Source of the DNA: Lysinibacillus pinottii
Lineage (GTDB): Bacteria > Bacillota > Bacilli > Bacillales_A > Planococcaceae
DNA: 64,000 nucleotides
Assembly: GCF_024753545.1 (NCBI RefSeq)
Contig: NZ_JANTOO010000018.1
Coordinates: forward strand, 191,482-255,481
Reading direction: 5' to 3'
Shown here: piece after piece, positions 43,817 to 52,033 of the stretch
How positions within the stretch are numbered: position 1 is the stretch's first letter
Layout: every line of letters starts with the position of its first letter
Notes under the pieces: generated by a model
Database searches by the model: none
The model's input: only the letters and a program-made list of their open reading frames with translations
What the model was told of the DNA's origin: nothing
Translations under genes and position numbers: made by a program

Positions 43817-44794
43817 ATGTCAAAAAAAGTATTAGTATTAAGTGAAGTTCGTGAAGGAAGCTTACGTAATGTTTCTTTCGAAGCAATTGCAGCTGCAAAA
43901 CAAATTGCTGATGGTGGCGAGGTTGTAGGGGTACTTTTAGGGGATGCTGTAGCAAATTTAACAGGTCCATTATTTGAATATGGTGCTGATCGTGTTGTAA
44001 CGGTGGAACACCCACATTTAAAACAATATACATCTGATGGCTATAGTCAAGCACTACTAGCTATTATTGAGCAAGAAAAGCCAGCTGGCATTGTCTTTGG
44101 CCATACGGCAAATGGAAAAGATTTATCGCCAAAAATCGCAAGTAAATTACAGGCAGGTCTTGTATCTGATGTTACTACAATTGAAGGCGCAGGCGATGAT
44201 GTTGTATTCATTCGACCAATCTACTCTGGTAAAGCTTTTGAAAAGGTGAAGGTAAAAGACGGTATTGTATTAGTATCTATTCGTCCAAATAACATTGCAC
44301 CTTTAGAAAAAGTTGATGGTAAAACAGGAGATGTTTCGGCAGTTACTGTAGATATTACAAACCTTCGCACAATTATTAAAGAGGTTGTTCGTAAATCTTC
44401 AGAAGGTGTTGACTTATCAGAGGCAAAAGTTGTTGTTGCTGGTGGTCGCGGTGTGAAATCTGAAGAAGGATTTGAGCCACTGAAAGAGCTTGCTGACTTA
44501 TTAGGCGGTGCGGTTGGAGCATCTCGTGGTGCATGTGATGCTGAGTATTGTGACTATTCACTTCAAATTGGTCAAACTGGTAAGGTTGTAACTCCAGACC
44601 TTTATATTGCAGCTGGTATTTCAGGGGCAATTCAGCATTTAGCAGGAATGTCAAATTCTAAAGTAATTGTTGCTATTAATAAAGATCCTGAAGCAAATAT
44701 TTTCAAAGTAGCAGACTATGGAATTGTTGGAGATTTATTTGAAGTAGTTCCGTTATTAATTGAGGAATTTAAGGCTCTAAAAGTGAATGCATAA
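43817..44794 (+). CDS. etfA: Electron transfer flavoprotein alpha subunit
   Basis: The 325-residue FAD-carrying subunit has the C-terminal FAD domain signature GGRGVKSEEGFEPLKELADLLGG..GASRGACD near 205-240, then YSLQIGQTGKVVTPDLYIAAGISGAIQHLAGM. It starts 37 bp after etfB. The operon ends at a hairpin (GCAGG / CCTGC, about 44803-44834). Confidence 0.96.
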   Translation: MSKKVLVLSEVREGSLRNVSFEAIAAAKQIADGGEVVGVLLGDAVANLTGPLFEYGADRVVTVEHPHLKQYTSDGYSQALLAIIEQEKPAGIVFGHTANGKDLSPKIASKLQAGLVSDVTTIEGAGDDVVFIRPIYSGKAFEKVKVKDGIVLVSIRPNNIAPLEKVDGKTGDVSAVTVDITNLRTIIKEVVRKSSEGVDLSEAKVVVAGGRGVKSEEGFEPLKELADLLGGAVGASRGACDAEYCDYSLQIGQTGKVVTPDLYIAAGISGAIQHLAGMSNSKVIVAINKDPEANIFKVADYGIVGDLFEVVPLLIEEFKALKVNA

Positions 44795-44802
44795 ACGTTA
44801 TT

Positions 44803-44834
44803 GCAGGGAGGGATGATCCTTCCTGCTTTTTTAA
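44803..44834 (+). terminator. Terminator after etfA
   Basis: GCAGGGAGG / CCTTCCTGC-type stem followed by a T-run. Confidence 0.75.
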
Positions 44835-44882
44835 TTTTCTAAGAAAGTAGCTGCTATTTGAAAATTATTGCAAAATAAAATA

Positions 44883-44911
44883 TTGACATAATTAACAGAT
44901 ACGATTATAGT
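44883..44911 (+). promoter_or_regulatory. Promoter of the Leu T-box transcript
   Basis: TTGACA (44883-44888), a 17 bp spacer and TATAGT (44906-44911). Confidence 0.75.
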
Positions 44912-44949
44912 GTTGAATATCATTAAATATTCAAATAATGTTTTTAAAC

Positions 44950-45216
44950 GCAAAGATTAGGAGTAGTAAAAGCTCATTATTCGGTAAAGAGAGCTGCGGG
45001 TTGGTGCAACGCAGACCAATAAGACTTTGAACTTGCCTAGGAGTGGTAAGATAAATAGAATTGTCTGATTATTCTATTTGTTTGACGATTGACCTTCGTT
45101 ACAAGGTTTTAAGTTGGGTTCATAAAGAACCAATTAGAGTGGTACCGCGGTTTGCTTATGGCATATCGTCTCTTCTTTCATTTGATGATGAAGGAACAGA
45201 CGGTATGCCTTTTTTG
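44950..45216 (+). promoter_or_regulatory. T-box leader, leucine (CTT) specifier
   Basis: Stem I opens with TTAGGAGTAGTAA and closes at CCTAGG. The specifier position, in the same TTTGAA-NNN-R context as the pheS leader of this window, reads CTT followed by G (45032-45035). The T-box AGAGTGGTACCGCGG is at 45136-45150. A long terminator pairs GGCATA with TATGCC before a T-run (45160-45216). The codon assignment depends on alignment to the Phe leader. Confidence 0.88.
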
Positions 45217-45235
45217 ATTTTTAGGAGGTAAGAAA

Positions 45236-46588
45236 GTGGAAAAGAACAATCAACAACAATTAAAAAGAACAATGACCTCGCGTCACATTACGATGATGGC
45301 ATTAGGTGGTGCCATTGGCGCAGGATTATTTAAAGGAAGTAGTGCAGCCATTGATATGGCAGGTCCATCGGTGCTTATAGCCTATTTATTAGGGGGCATT
45401 ATTTTATTATTTGTTATGCAAGGTCTCGCAGAAATGGCAGTCCGCAATAAGGAAGCAAGAACGTTTAGAGATTTAGTCGAATCCGTTTTAGGCAAATATC
45501 CTGCTTATTTTTTAGACTGGATTTATTGGAAGATGTGGGTATTAAATATTGCAGCAGAATCTGTTGTCGCCGCTATTTTTATACAATATTGGTTGCCTGA
45601 ATACCCAATTTGGATATTGGCGTTATCTGTTTCGGTGCTAGTGTCAGCTATTAATCTGTTATCCGTGAAGATTTTTGCTGAAACGGAATACTGGCTAGCA
45701 TTGATTAAAATTACGGTTATTATTGTATTTATTATTGCAGGACTCATTTTATTGCTTGTCTCATTTGGTCAACATAGTGCTGTAGGTTTTTCTAACTTAA
45801 CCTCGCACGGCGGTTTTTTCCCAAATGGATCAATGGGATTAATTGCAGCTATGCTTGTGGTGATCTATTCCTATGGTGGAACTGAAATCATTGGGATTAC
45901 ATTAGCTGAAACAAAAAATCCTGAAAAGGTAGTACCAAAAGCTGTGCGCAGTACATTAGTACGGATTGTTACTTTCTATTTACTGCCATTCTTTATTATC
46001 GTTAGTTTGATTCCTTGGAATGAAGTGAATGGAGTACCAGAAAGTCCATTTGTAATGGTATTTAAAATGATCGGAATTCCTGGTGCGGATCATATAATGA
46101 ATGCTGTAGTGTTACTTGCTATTATTTCTTCTATGAATTCGGGCCTTTATGGTTCGTCACGTGTACTTTATACACAAGCAGTAGACGGGCGTGTTCCTAA
46201 AATTTTTGCTCAATTATCCAAAAGAAATGTTCCCGTATATGCGATTTTGATGTGTACATTAGCGTTATATTTAGGTGTCATCGTTTCGTTATATGCTGGA
46301 AGCAAGACATTTGATTTTCTGATGGGATCACTTGGATATACTGTGCTATTTATTTGGTTAATTATTGCCATAGCTCATCTGAAATCAAGAAAAAAACAAT
46401 CAGCAAACTCAAGTGTGTATGAAGTGAAATGGTACCCTTATACTACATGGATTGCGATTATTGCACTGAGTACGATCTTAATTGGTATTATTTTTACCAC
46501 TTCAATAATCGTGACGGGTATTACATTAGCCATCTACATTTTTATTACGTTAACTTATTTATGGAAAGGCCGTTATCAACAAAATTAA
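45236..46588 (+). CDS. APC-family amino acid permease (YvbW-like, probable leucine uptake)
   Basis: The 450-residue secondary transporter has about 12 membrane helices. It starts with the APC signature LGGAIGAGLFKGSS near residue 20, followed by GPSVLIAYLLGG, and GGTEIIGITLAETKNPEKVVPKAV lies near 210. The GTG start follows AGGAGG. A T-box with a Leu-type specifier lies directly upstream. In Bacillus subtilis the permease YvbW is likewise preceded by a leucine T-box, so leucine import is the best guess. Substrate from sequence alone would be undetermined. Confidence 0.87.
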   Translation: MEKNNQQQLKRTMTSRHITMMALGGAIGAGLFKGSSAAIDMAGPSVLIAYLLGGIILLFVMQGLAEMAVRNKEARTFRDLVESVLGKYPAYFLDWIYWKMWVLNIAAESVVAAIFIQYWLPEYPIWILALSVSVLVSAINLLSVKIFAETEYWLALIKITVIIVFIIAGLILLLVSFGQHSAVGFSNLTSHGGFFPNGSMGLIAAMLVVIYSYGGTEIIGITLAETKNPEKVVPKAVRSTLVRIVTFYLLPFFIIVSLIPWNEVNGVPESPFVMVFKMIGIPGADHIMNAVVLLAIISSMNSGLYGSSRVLYTQAVDGRVPKIFAQLSKRNVPVYAILMCTLALYLGVIVSLYAGSKTFDFLMGSLGYTVLFIWLIIAIAHLKSRKKQSANSSVYEVKWYPYTTWIAIIALSTILIGIIFTTSIIVTGITLAIYIFITLTYLWKGRYQQN

Positions 46589-46707
46589 TCGGTACGTTTA
46601 ATTTTCGACAAGGATTTTCATAAAAAATACATTACAGGCAGATTGTTCGCTCAAGTGAATTTATCCATGCTATACTACAATCATAGTAAGTTTAAGGAGG
46701 ATTTCAA

Positions 46708-47019
46708 ATGGCAATTGTACATGCAACAGATGCTACGTTCCAAAGTGATATTAAAGAAGGGTTAGTATTAGTGGACTTTTGGGCTGCTTGGTGCGGACCT
46801 TGTAAAATGATCGGGCCAGTTCTTGAGGAAATGGATGCTGCAGGTAGCGCGGCTAAAATTGTAAAAGTTGACGTAGATAATAACCAAGGTACTGCAGCTG
46901 AGTATCAAATCATGTCAATCCCATCATTATTATTATTTAAAGATGGAGAATTAGTTGACAAAACTGTAGGCTTCCAACCAAAAGAAGCTTTAGAAGCATT
47001 TATCGCAAAACATGCGTAA
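46708..47019 (+). CDS. trxA: Thioredoxin
   Basis: A 103-residue general disulfide reductase with active site WCGPC at about residues 28-32, the buried Asp (VDFWAAW), and cis-Pro in MSIPSLLLF. AAGGAGG precedes the ATG. Upstream, TATACT with an extended TGC suggests a promoter near 46669-46677. The terminator at 47033-47071 separates it from uvrC. Confidence 0.97.
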   Translation: MAIVHATDATFQSDIKEGLVLVDFWAAWCGPCKMIGPVLEEMDAAGSAAKIVKVDVDNNQGTAAEYQIMSIPSLLLFKDGELVDKTVGFQPKEALEAFIAKHA

Positions 47020-47032
47020 TGAATGAAGTTCA

Positions 47033-47071
47033 CAAAAGCCGGACCATCAATTGATGTGTTCGGCTTTTTTT
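47033..47071 (+). terminator. Terminator of trxA
   Basis: AAAAGCCGGA(C) / (G)TTCGGCTTTT stem, with an inner CATCAATTGATG palindrome, then a T-run. Confidence 0.85.
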
Positions 47072-47137
47072 CGTTATATACTATAGAAAGATAAAATGAT
47101 TTATTGAGGGGAATTTTAAGTAGGAGGCAGGTAGGTA

Positions 47138-48928
47138 ATGAACGATTTAATTAAGCGTAAACTGGATATTCTACCAGATCAGCCTGGCTGCTATTTGATG
47201 AAGGATCGACAGGGGACCATTATATATGTCGGGAAAGCGAAGGTACTGAAAAATCGTGTCCGTTCATACTTTACAGGAACACATGAAGGTAAAACGCAAA
47301 GACTTGTAAGCGAAATAGAAGATTTTGAGTATATCGTGACATCATCAAATATAGAAGCACTTATTTTAGAGCTGAATCTCATTAAACTGCATGACCCAAA
47401 ATACAATGTCATGTTGACCGATGATAAGACGTATCCGTATTTAAAAATTACGAATGAAAAACATCCTCGTCTAATTACGACACGTAAAGTAAAAAAGGAC
47501 AAAGCTAAATATTTTGGACCGTATCCTAATGCCTATGCGGCAAGTGAAACAAAGAAGCTGTTGGATCGCTTATATCCACTACGAAAATGTGTGCAACTAC
47601 CTTCAAAAGTTTGTTTGTATTATCATATGGGCCAATGTATAGCACCATGTGTGAAAGAAATTGAAGGTCACGTTTATCAGGAAATGATTGAGGATATGAC
47701 GAAGTTTCTTAACGGTGGAGTTGAGGCAGTCAAAAAGGAGCTTGAAGTAAAAATGCTTGCGGCTGCTGAAAACTTGGAGTTTGAACGAGCTAAGGAGTTT
47801 CGTGATCAAATTGCTCATATAGATACGGTTATGCAAAAGCAAAAAATAGTATCAAGTGATACGACCAACCGCGATGTCTTTGGCTATGCTGTGGAAAAAG
47901 GATGGATGTGTGTACAGGTTTTCTTCGTTCGCCAAGGGAAGCTGATCGAACGGGATGTTTCTATTTTCCCCATCTATCAAGATCCAGAGGAAGAGTTCCT
48001 AACCTTTGTAGGACGGTTTTATGAAAAACCAGAACATATTAAGCCAAAAGAAGTCTTTATTCCACAAGCAATTGATGGTGCGATTTTAACGGAATTATTA
48101 GGCATTAAAGTTCTTACACCAAAAAGAGGTCAAAAGAAGGAGTTGGTGGATTTAGCGACGAAAAATGCTGAAATTGCAGTTGCCGCTAAATTCCAGCTTA
48201 TCGAACGGCAGGAAGAACGTACTATTGGTGCATGTGAGGCACTAGGCGATGCAATGGGTATAACGACACCATTACGAATTGAAGCTTTTGATAATAGTCA
48301 TATGCATGGAACGGACGCAGTATCTGCAATGGTTGTTTTCATTGATGGCAAGCCTGCCAAAAAGGAATATCGCAAATATAAAACTCGGACAGCAGCTAAG
48401 CATGATGATTATGGTGCTATGCAAGAGGTCATTCGCCGGCGCTATATTCGTGTTTTGAAGGAAGGTCTTCCACTACCAGACTTAGTGCTAATAGATGGTG
48501 GTAAAGGTCAAATGGAAGTAGCACGAGAAGTATTAGAGGATGAGCTAGGACTTGTTATACCTATTGCTGGTTTAGCAAAGGATGACAAGCATAATACATC
48601 GCAACTATTGTTTGGTGATCCGCCCGAGGTCATTGCCTTAAAACGTACAAGTGACGGTTTTTATTTATTACAACGAATTCAAGATGAAGTCCACCGTTTT
48701 GCGATTACCTTTTTACGTCAACAGCATGAAAAGCATGCTATCCAATCTGTGCTGGATCAAATTGAGGGTGTCGGTCCAAAACGAAAACAGCAGCTACTTA
48801 AACACTTTGGGTCCGTTAAGAAAATACGTGAGGCTAGTGAGCTGGCTTTACAGGAAGCCGGGATGCCAGCTAATTTAGCAAGTCATATTTATGCCTATTT
48901 TCAGCAGGAGTCATTGTCAAAGGAATAG
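47138..48928 (+). CDS. uvrC: Excinuclease ABC subunit C
   Basis: The 596-residue nuclease subunit of nucleotide excision repair makes both incisions around a lesion. The N-terminal GIY-YIG domain (LPDQPGCYLMKDRQGTIIYVGKAKVLKNRV) is followed by a four-cysteine region (CVQLPSKVCLYYHMGQCIAPC) and a UVR motif near 205. The RNase H-like domain starts at EAFDNSHMHGTDAVSAMVVF, and the C-terminal helix-hairpin-helix includes LDQIEGVGPKRKQQLLKHFGS. Full length and intact. Confidence 0.97.
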   Translation: MNDLIKRKLDILPDQPGCYLMKDRQGTIIYVGKAKVLKNRVRSYFTGTHEGKTQRLVSEIEDFEYIVTSSNIEALILELNLIKLHDPKYNVMLTDDKTYPYLKITNEKHPRLITTRKVKKDKAKYFGPYPNAYAASETKKLLDRLYPLRKCVQLPSKVCLYYHMGQCIAPCVKEIEGHVYQEMIEDMTKFLNGGVEAVKKELEVKMLAAAENLEFERAKEFRDQIAHIDTVMQKQKIVSSDTTNRDVFGYAVEKGWMCVQVFFVRQGKLIERDVSIFPIYQDPEEEFLTFVGRFYEKPEHIKPKEVFIPQAIDGAILTELLGIKVLTPKRGQKKELVDLATKNAEIAVAAKFQLIERQEERTIGACEALGDAMGITTPLRIEAFDNSHMHGTDAVSAMVVFIDGKPAKKEYRKYKTRTAAKHDDYGAMQEVIRRRYIRVLKEGLPLPDLVLIDGGKGQMEVAREVLEDELGLVIPIAGLAKDDKHNTSQLLFGDPPEVIALKRTSDGFYLLQRIQDEVHRFAITFLRQQHEKHAIQSVLDQIEGVGPKRKQQLLKHFGSVKKIREASELALQEAGMPANLASHIYAYFQQESLSKE

Positions 48929-49021
48929 ACATATGCTAAGGTTATAAATAACATTGTTGTCCAATGTTAACAGCCCACTTGTTTTAATGAGGGCGAACAT
49001 AAATTTAATACATTCACTTTT

Positions 49022-49268
49022 AAGGTGATGATAGAGGTGCAAGATTCAAAAGTAGCGCAATAGAGGATGAACAAATCCTAAGACATTGCGTGAAAGGGGA
49101 GCTTGCCGAAGTACAGTAATGTTGTTTCCACTGTTGTACTGGTTTTGCATTTAAGAAATGTAAGACTGTCGATTCTACAAGTTTCGGAGAGCTATCACAC
49201 ATGCGCAAGTTTCATTTATTGTACATGTTAGAGGCAGCTTTCACGTTTTGTGAAGGCTGCCTTTTAGT
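49022..49268 (+). promoter_or_regulatory. Lysine riboswitch (L-box) of lysC
   Basis: Conserved blocks appear in order: GATGATAGAGGTGC, then AGTA, AAAGGGGAGC, TTGCCGAAG, ACTGGTTTTGCA, the AGACTGTC segment, and GGAGAGCTATC closing the junction near 49198. The terminator AGGCAGC-TTCAC / GTGAA-GCTGCCT plus T-run ends at about 49268. Lysine binding is expected to terminate transcription before the aspartokinase gene. Confidence 0.95.
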
Positions 49269-49333
49269 TTTCTAGAGGCTGTTTTACACCTTATATTAGG
49301 TGAATTACCAGACTGGAAAGGAGAACAAAAGAA

Positions 49334-50560
49334 ATGTCTAGAATAGTGATGAAATTTGGAGGGGCTGCATTAGCATCACCCGAACAAATTCAAGAGGCTG
49401 TACGAAAAGCGATTGCTGAAAAAGATAGAGGTTTCGATGTGGTAGTAGTAGTAGCTGCAATGAGACAAACGATACAAGACGTGAAAATGAGCGTACTTCA
49501 TTTCACAGATGATGTGTCAAAACGTGAATTAGATGCAGTTGTGTCTTCATGCTCTCAGCTATCAAGCTCAGTCTTTGCCATTGCGTTACAAGGAGCTGGC
49601 TATAATGCGGTGTCATTAACAGGCTGGCAGGCTGGTATTTACACGGATCATATGTATAGTCATGCACGGATAGATCATATCGATGTTAGTCGTATCGAAG
49701 AACATTTAATGCAAGAACAAATCGTCGTTATTGCTGGAGATCAAGGCATTGACAATGACCACAATATAACAACGCTTGGGAAAGGTGGGACCGAAACGAC
49801 AGCCGTCGCACTTGCTGTTGCATTAGATGCCGAGCGGACAGACATATACACGAATGTTGACGGTGTGTATACAGCAGATCCACGCTTTGTTGTACAGGCA
49901 CAAAAACTACAGGAAATTTCCTATGATGAAATGTTAGAGATAGCTCATTTAGGATCACAGGTCATACATCCACGTGCAGTTGAGTTAGCTAAAAAGTTTC
50001 AAATACCAGTTATCATACGCTCTAGTTTAGTGGAGTCAGTAGGTACTTTATTGAAGGAGGAAGTAGAGATGGAGAAAAATTTAATAGTTCGTGGTGTTGC
50101 CTTTGAATCAGATGTTATTCGTTTAACAATTGGCTATGATGCATATTCGGGTGCTTCATTAGCGGATATATTTTCAACTCTTGCTGAAAATCGCATCAAC
50201 GTGGATATTATTGTTCAAGCCATTATTGATGGATTAAAACCAACTGTGTCCTTTTCAATTTTGAAAGAAGAATTTGCGGAAGCATTACGTGTTTTAGAGG
50301 ACAGTAAAGTATCGCTTGGCTTTAGCTTTGCTGATTTCGAAATTGGATTAGCAAAAGTTTCTATTGTTGGCTCTGGTATGGTTTCTAATCCCGGTGTCGC
50401 TGCCCGTATGTTCGACCGGTTACGTCGTGAAAATATCCCTGTGAAGATGGTCAGCACCTCGGAAATTAAAGTGTCTGTTGTAGTTCCGCAGGATGAAATG
50501 ATTCGTGCGGCAAATGCATTACATGATGAATTTAATTTAGAGCAGGCTCTTTACATATAA
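49334..50560 (+). CDS. lysC: Lysine-sensitive aspartokinase (alpha subunit; beta from internal start)
   Basis: Phosphorylates aspartate in the first step of the lysine, diaminopimelate, threonine and methionine pathway. The 408-residue protein starts MSRIVMKFGGAALASPEQI, contains the kinase core LGKGGTETTAVALAVAL near residues 150-166, and ends with two ACT domains (about 265-408) that bind the effector. A second in-frame ATG at 50069, seven bases after GGAGGA, would give the separate beta subunit. The gene is under a lysine riboswitch. The length and layout match Bacillus LysC (aspartokinase II). Confidence 0.95.
   Translation: MSRIVMKFGGAALASPEQIQEAVRKAIAEKDRGFDVVVVVAAMRQTIQDVKMSVLHFTDDVSKRELDAVVSSCSQLSSSVFAIALQGAGYNAVSLTGWQAGIYTDHMYSHARIDHIDVSRIEEHLMQEQIVVIAGDQGIDNDHNITTLGKGGTETTAVALAVALDAERTDIYTNVDGVYTADPRFVVQAQKLQEISYDEMLEIAHLGSQVIHPRAVELAKKFQIPVIIRSSLVESVGTLLKEEVEMEKNLIVRGVAFESDVIRLTIGYDAYSGASLADIFSTLAENRINVDIIVQAIIDGLKPTVSFSILKEEFAEALRVLEDSKVSLGFSFADFEIGLAKVSIVGSGMVSNPGVAARMFDRLRRENIPVKMVSTSEIKVSVVVPQDEMIRAANALHDEFNLEQALYI
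50069..50560 (+). CDS. lysC: Aspartokinase beta subunit (in-frame internal start of lysC)
   Basis: The ATG at 50069 is in the lysC frame (codon 246) and has a strong GGAGGA (50056-50061) seven bases upstream, unusual inside a gene. It would produce a 163-residue regulatory subunit carrying both ACT domains. Such overlapping alpha/beta aspartokinase genes are established for Bacillus subtilis lysC. Translation here is inferred from the ribosome site. Confidence 0.75.
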   Translation: MEKNLIVRGVAFESDVIRLTIGYDAYSGASLADIFSTLAENRINVDIIVQAIIDGLKPTVSFSILKEEFAEALRVLEDSKVSLGFSFADFEIGLAKVSIVGSGMVSNPGVAARMFDRLRRENIPVKMVSTSEIKVSVVVPQDEMIRAANALHDEFNLEQALYI

Positions 50561-50603
50561 TAATAGAAGAAACAGCATTTTCTGTCATTGTCCGAAATAA
50601 AAG

Positions 50604-50650
50604 GAAGGATTGTCATCCCGTTTATTGATTGGGGAGACAATCCTTTTTTG
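50604..50650. terminator. Convergent terminator between lysC and yslB
   Basis: AAGGATTGTC / GACAATCCTT stem with a T-run on the plus side. The lysC and yslB genes converge here. Confidence 0.8.
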
Positions 50651-51085
50651 TTACTCTGTTGGGATCGTATGCATGATCCGTTCCTTTACGTCCCATTTGA
50701 CTGTAAACATAACGTAATGTTGCTTTTCACGTTTTTCATCATAGCATTCTGTTAAATAGCCTTTAGCTAGCTGAATTTGTTCAGCTATAAATCCTGCCTC
50801 AAGTCTAAAGCTACGTTGTTTGATTTGTAATATTTCAGGGTCGTTTGTCAACTGGAAAATGCGTCCGTCTTTCGATTCTTTCATGAGCTCTAATGTACCC
50901 CAACAGGCATCTGCGAAAAATGCGATAAGTTCGTCTTGACTTTTACATGGAAACTTACGCGCAAGCTCTTTGCCTGCCCAATAAAGGACATCATTCTCAT
51001 GTTTACCGAGTATAGAAGATAGAATATGATCGCGAATGATCTCATAACCAAAGGAAGAGATTGTAGGAGATGGAGTGTTTAACAT
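50651..51085 (-). CDS. yslB: DUF2507 family protein (YslB-like)
   Basis: The 144-residue soluble protein of the DUF2507 family starts with FGYEIIRDHILSSILGKHENDVLYWAGKELARKFP. It lies between lysC and sdhC on the opposite strand, as yslB does in Bacillus. Members resemble the V4R/4-vinyl-reductase-like small-ligand fold, but no function is known. No membrane segment is visible. Confidence 0.85.
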   Translation of the reverse strand: MLNTPSPTISSFGYEIIRDHILSSILGKHENDVLYWAGKELARKFPCKSQDELIAFFADACWGTLELMKESKDGRIFQLTNDPEILQIKQRSFRLEAGFIAEQIQLAKGYLTECYDEKREKQHYVMFTVKWDVKERIMHTIPTE

Positions 51086-51217
51086 TGTTATCCTTCTTTC
51101 TTAGAATTTTCTTAAAATTTAACGTTAATAAAGTAATGGTAGATTTTTCGAGAAAAAACGACGCATTATGCACTAGATTAGTTCTTTAATAAGCTCTATG
51201 AAAAACTTCGAGTTGCC

Positions 51218-51246
51218 TTGACGCTCGTAGCTCTTGAGAGTACAAT
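51218..51246 (+). promoter_or_regulatory. sdhCAB promoter
   Basis: TTGACG (51218-51223), a 17 bp spacer and TACAAT (51241-51246), 111 bp before sdhC. The rest of the 272 bp gap (51086-51357) shows nothing further that I can name. Confidence 0.65.
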
Positions 51247-51357
51247 AAACATGTCATAATATTGTACCATGATGAAATACACAGTCAATGAAGTATCATT
51301 TACAAAATGATGACTTCTTTTGTTGTGCTATTTTAAGTACTAAGGGGGGTAACAGTC

Positions 51358-51966
51358 TTGTCGAAAGATCGAGAGTTTTTATGGCGTCGCTTACATTCTC
51401 TACTTGGGATCATTCCAGTAGGTCTGTTTTTAACGATGCACCTGTTCATTAACTTTACAGCAACAGGCGGGGCAGATAGTTATAACGATGCTACCGCAGT
51501 AATGGAGAAGATTCCATTCCTTATCCTAGTTGAATGGATTGTCATCTATATTCCATTGATGTTCCATGCATTTTATGGAGTGTTCATTGCATTCACTGCT
51601 ACACCAAACACAGGACGTTTCAGCACATACCGTAACTGGATGTTCTCATTACAACGTTTCACAGGTGTATTCCTAGTGATTTTCATTGCATGGCATATTT
51701 TCCAAACTCGTATTCAAAAAGCACTTGGCACACACGTTGATTACGACATGATGGCGAATATCGTTGCTAATCCATTCATGCTTGGATTCTACATTGTTGG
51801 TATTTTATCAGCAACTTTCCACTTATCTAACGGTTTATGGGCATTCCTAGTAAGCTGGGGTATTACACAATCTCCACAGGCTCAAAAGATTGCTACTTAC
51901 GTAACAAACATCATTTTCGTAATTCTAAGTGTAGTTGGTATTGCTGCTATTTTAGCTTTTGTATAA
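51358..51966 (+). CDS. sdhC: Succinate dehydrogenase cytochrome b558 subunit
   Basis: The membrane anchor of complex II: 202 residues, five helices, with histidines for two b hemes (HSLLG near residue 13, HLFINF near 28, HAFYG near 70, HIFQT near 113, HLSNGLWAF near 155). It reduces menaquinone. It starts at TTG 51358 after GGGGGG, as is common for this gene in bacilli. It heads the sdhCAB operon. Confidence 0.95.
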   Translation: MSKDREFLWRRLHSLLGIIPVGLFLTMHLFINFTATGGADSYNDATAVMEKIPFLILVEWIVIYIPLMFHAFYGVFIAFTATPNTGRFSTYRNWMFSLQRFTGVFLVIFIAWHIFQTRIQKALGTHVDYDMMANIVANPFMLGFYIVGILSATFHLSNGLWAFLVSWGITQSPQAQKIATYVTNIIFVILSVVGIAAILAFV

Positions 51967-52033
51967 TTCCATAGAAAGCTACGATAGAGCAAATGCAATC
52001 AATGCAATTTTTTAAGAGGAGTGAGAAATAATC

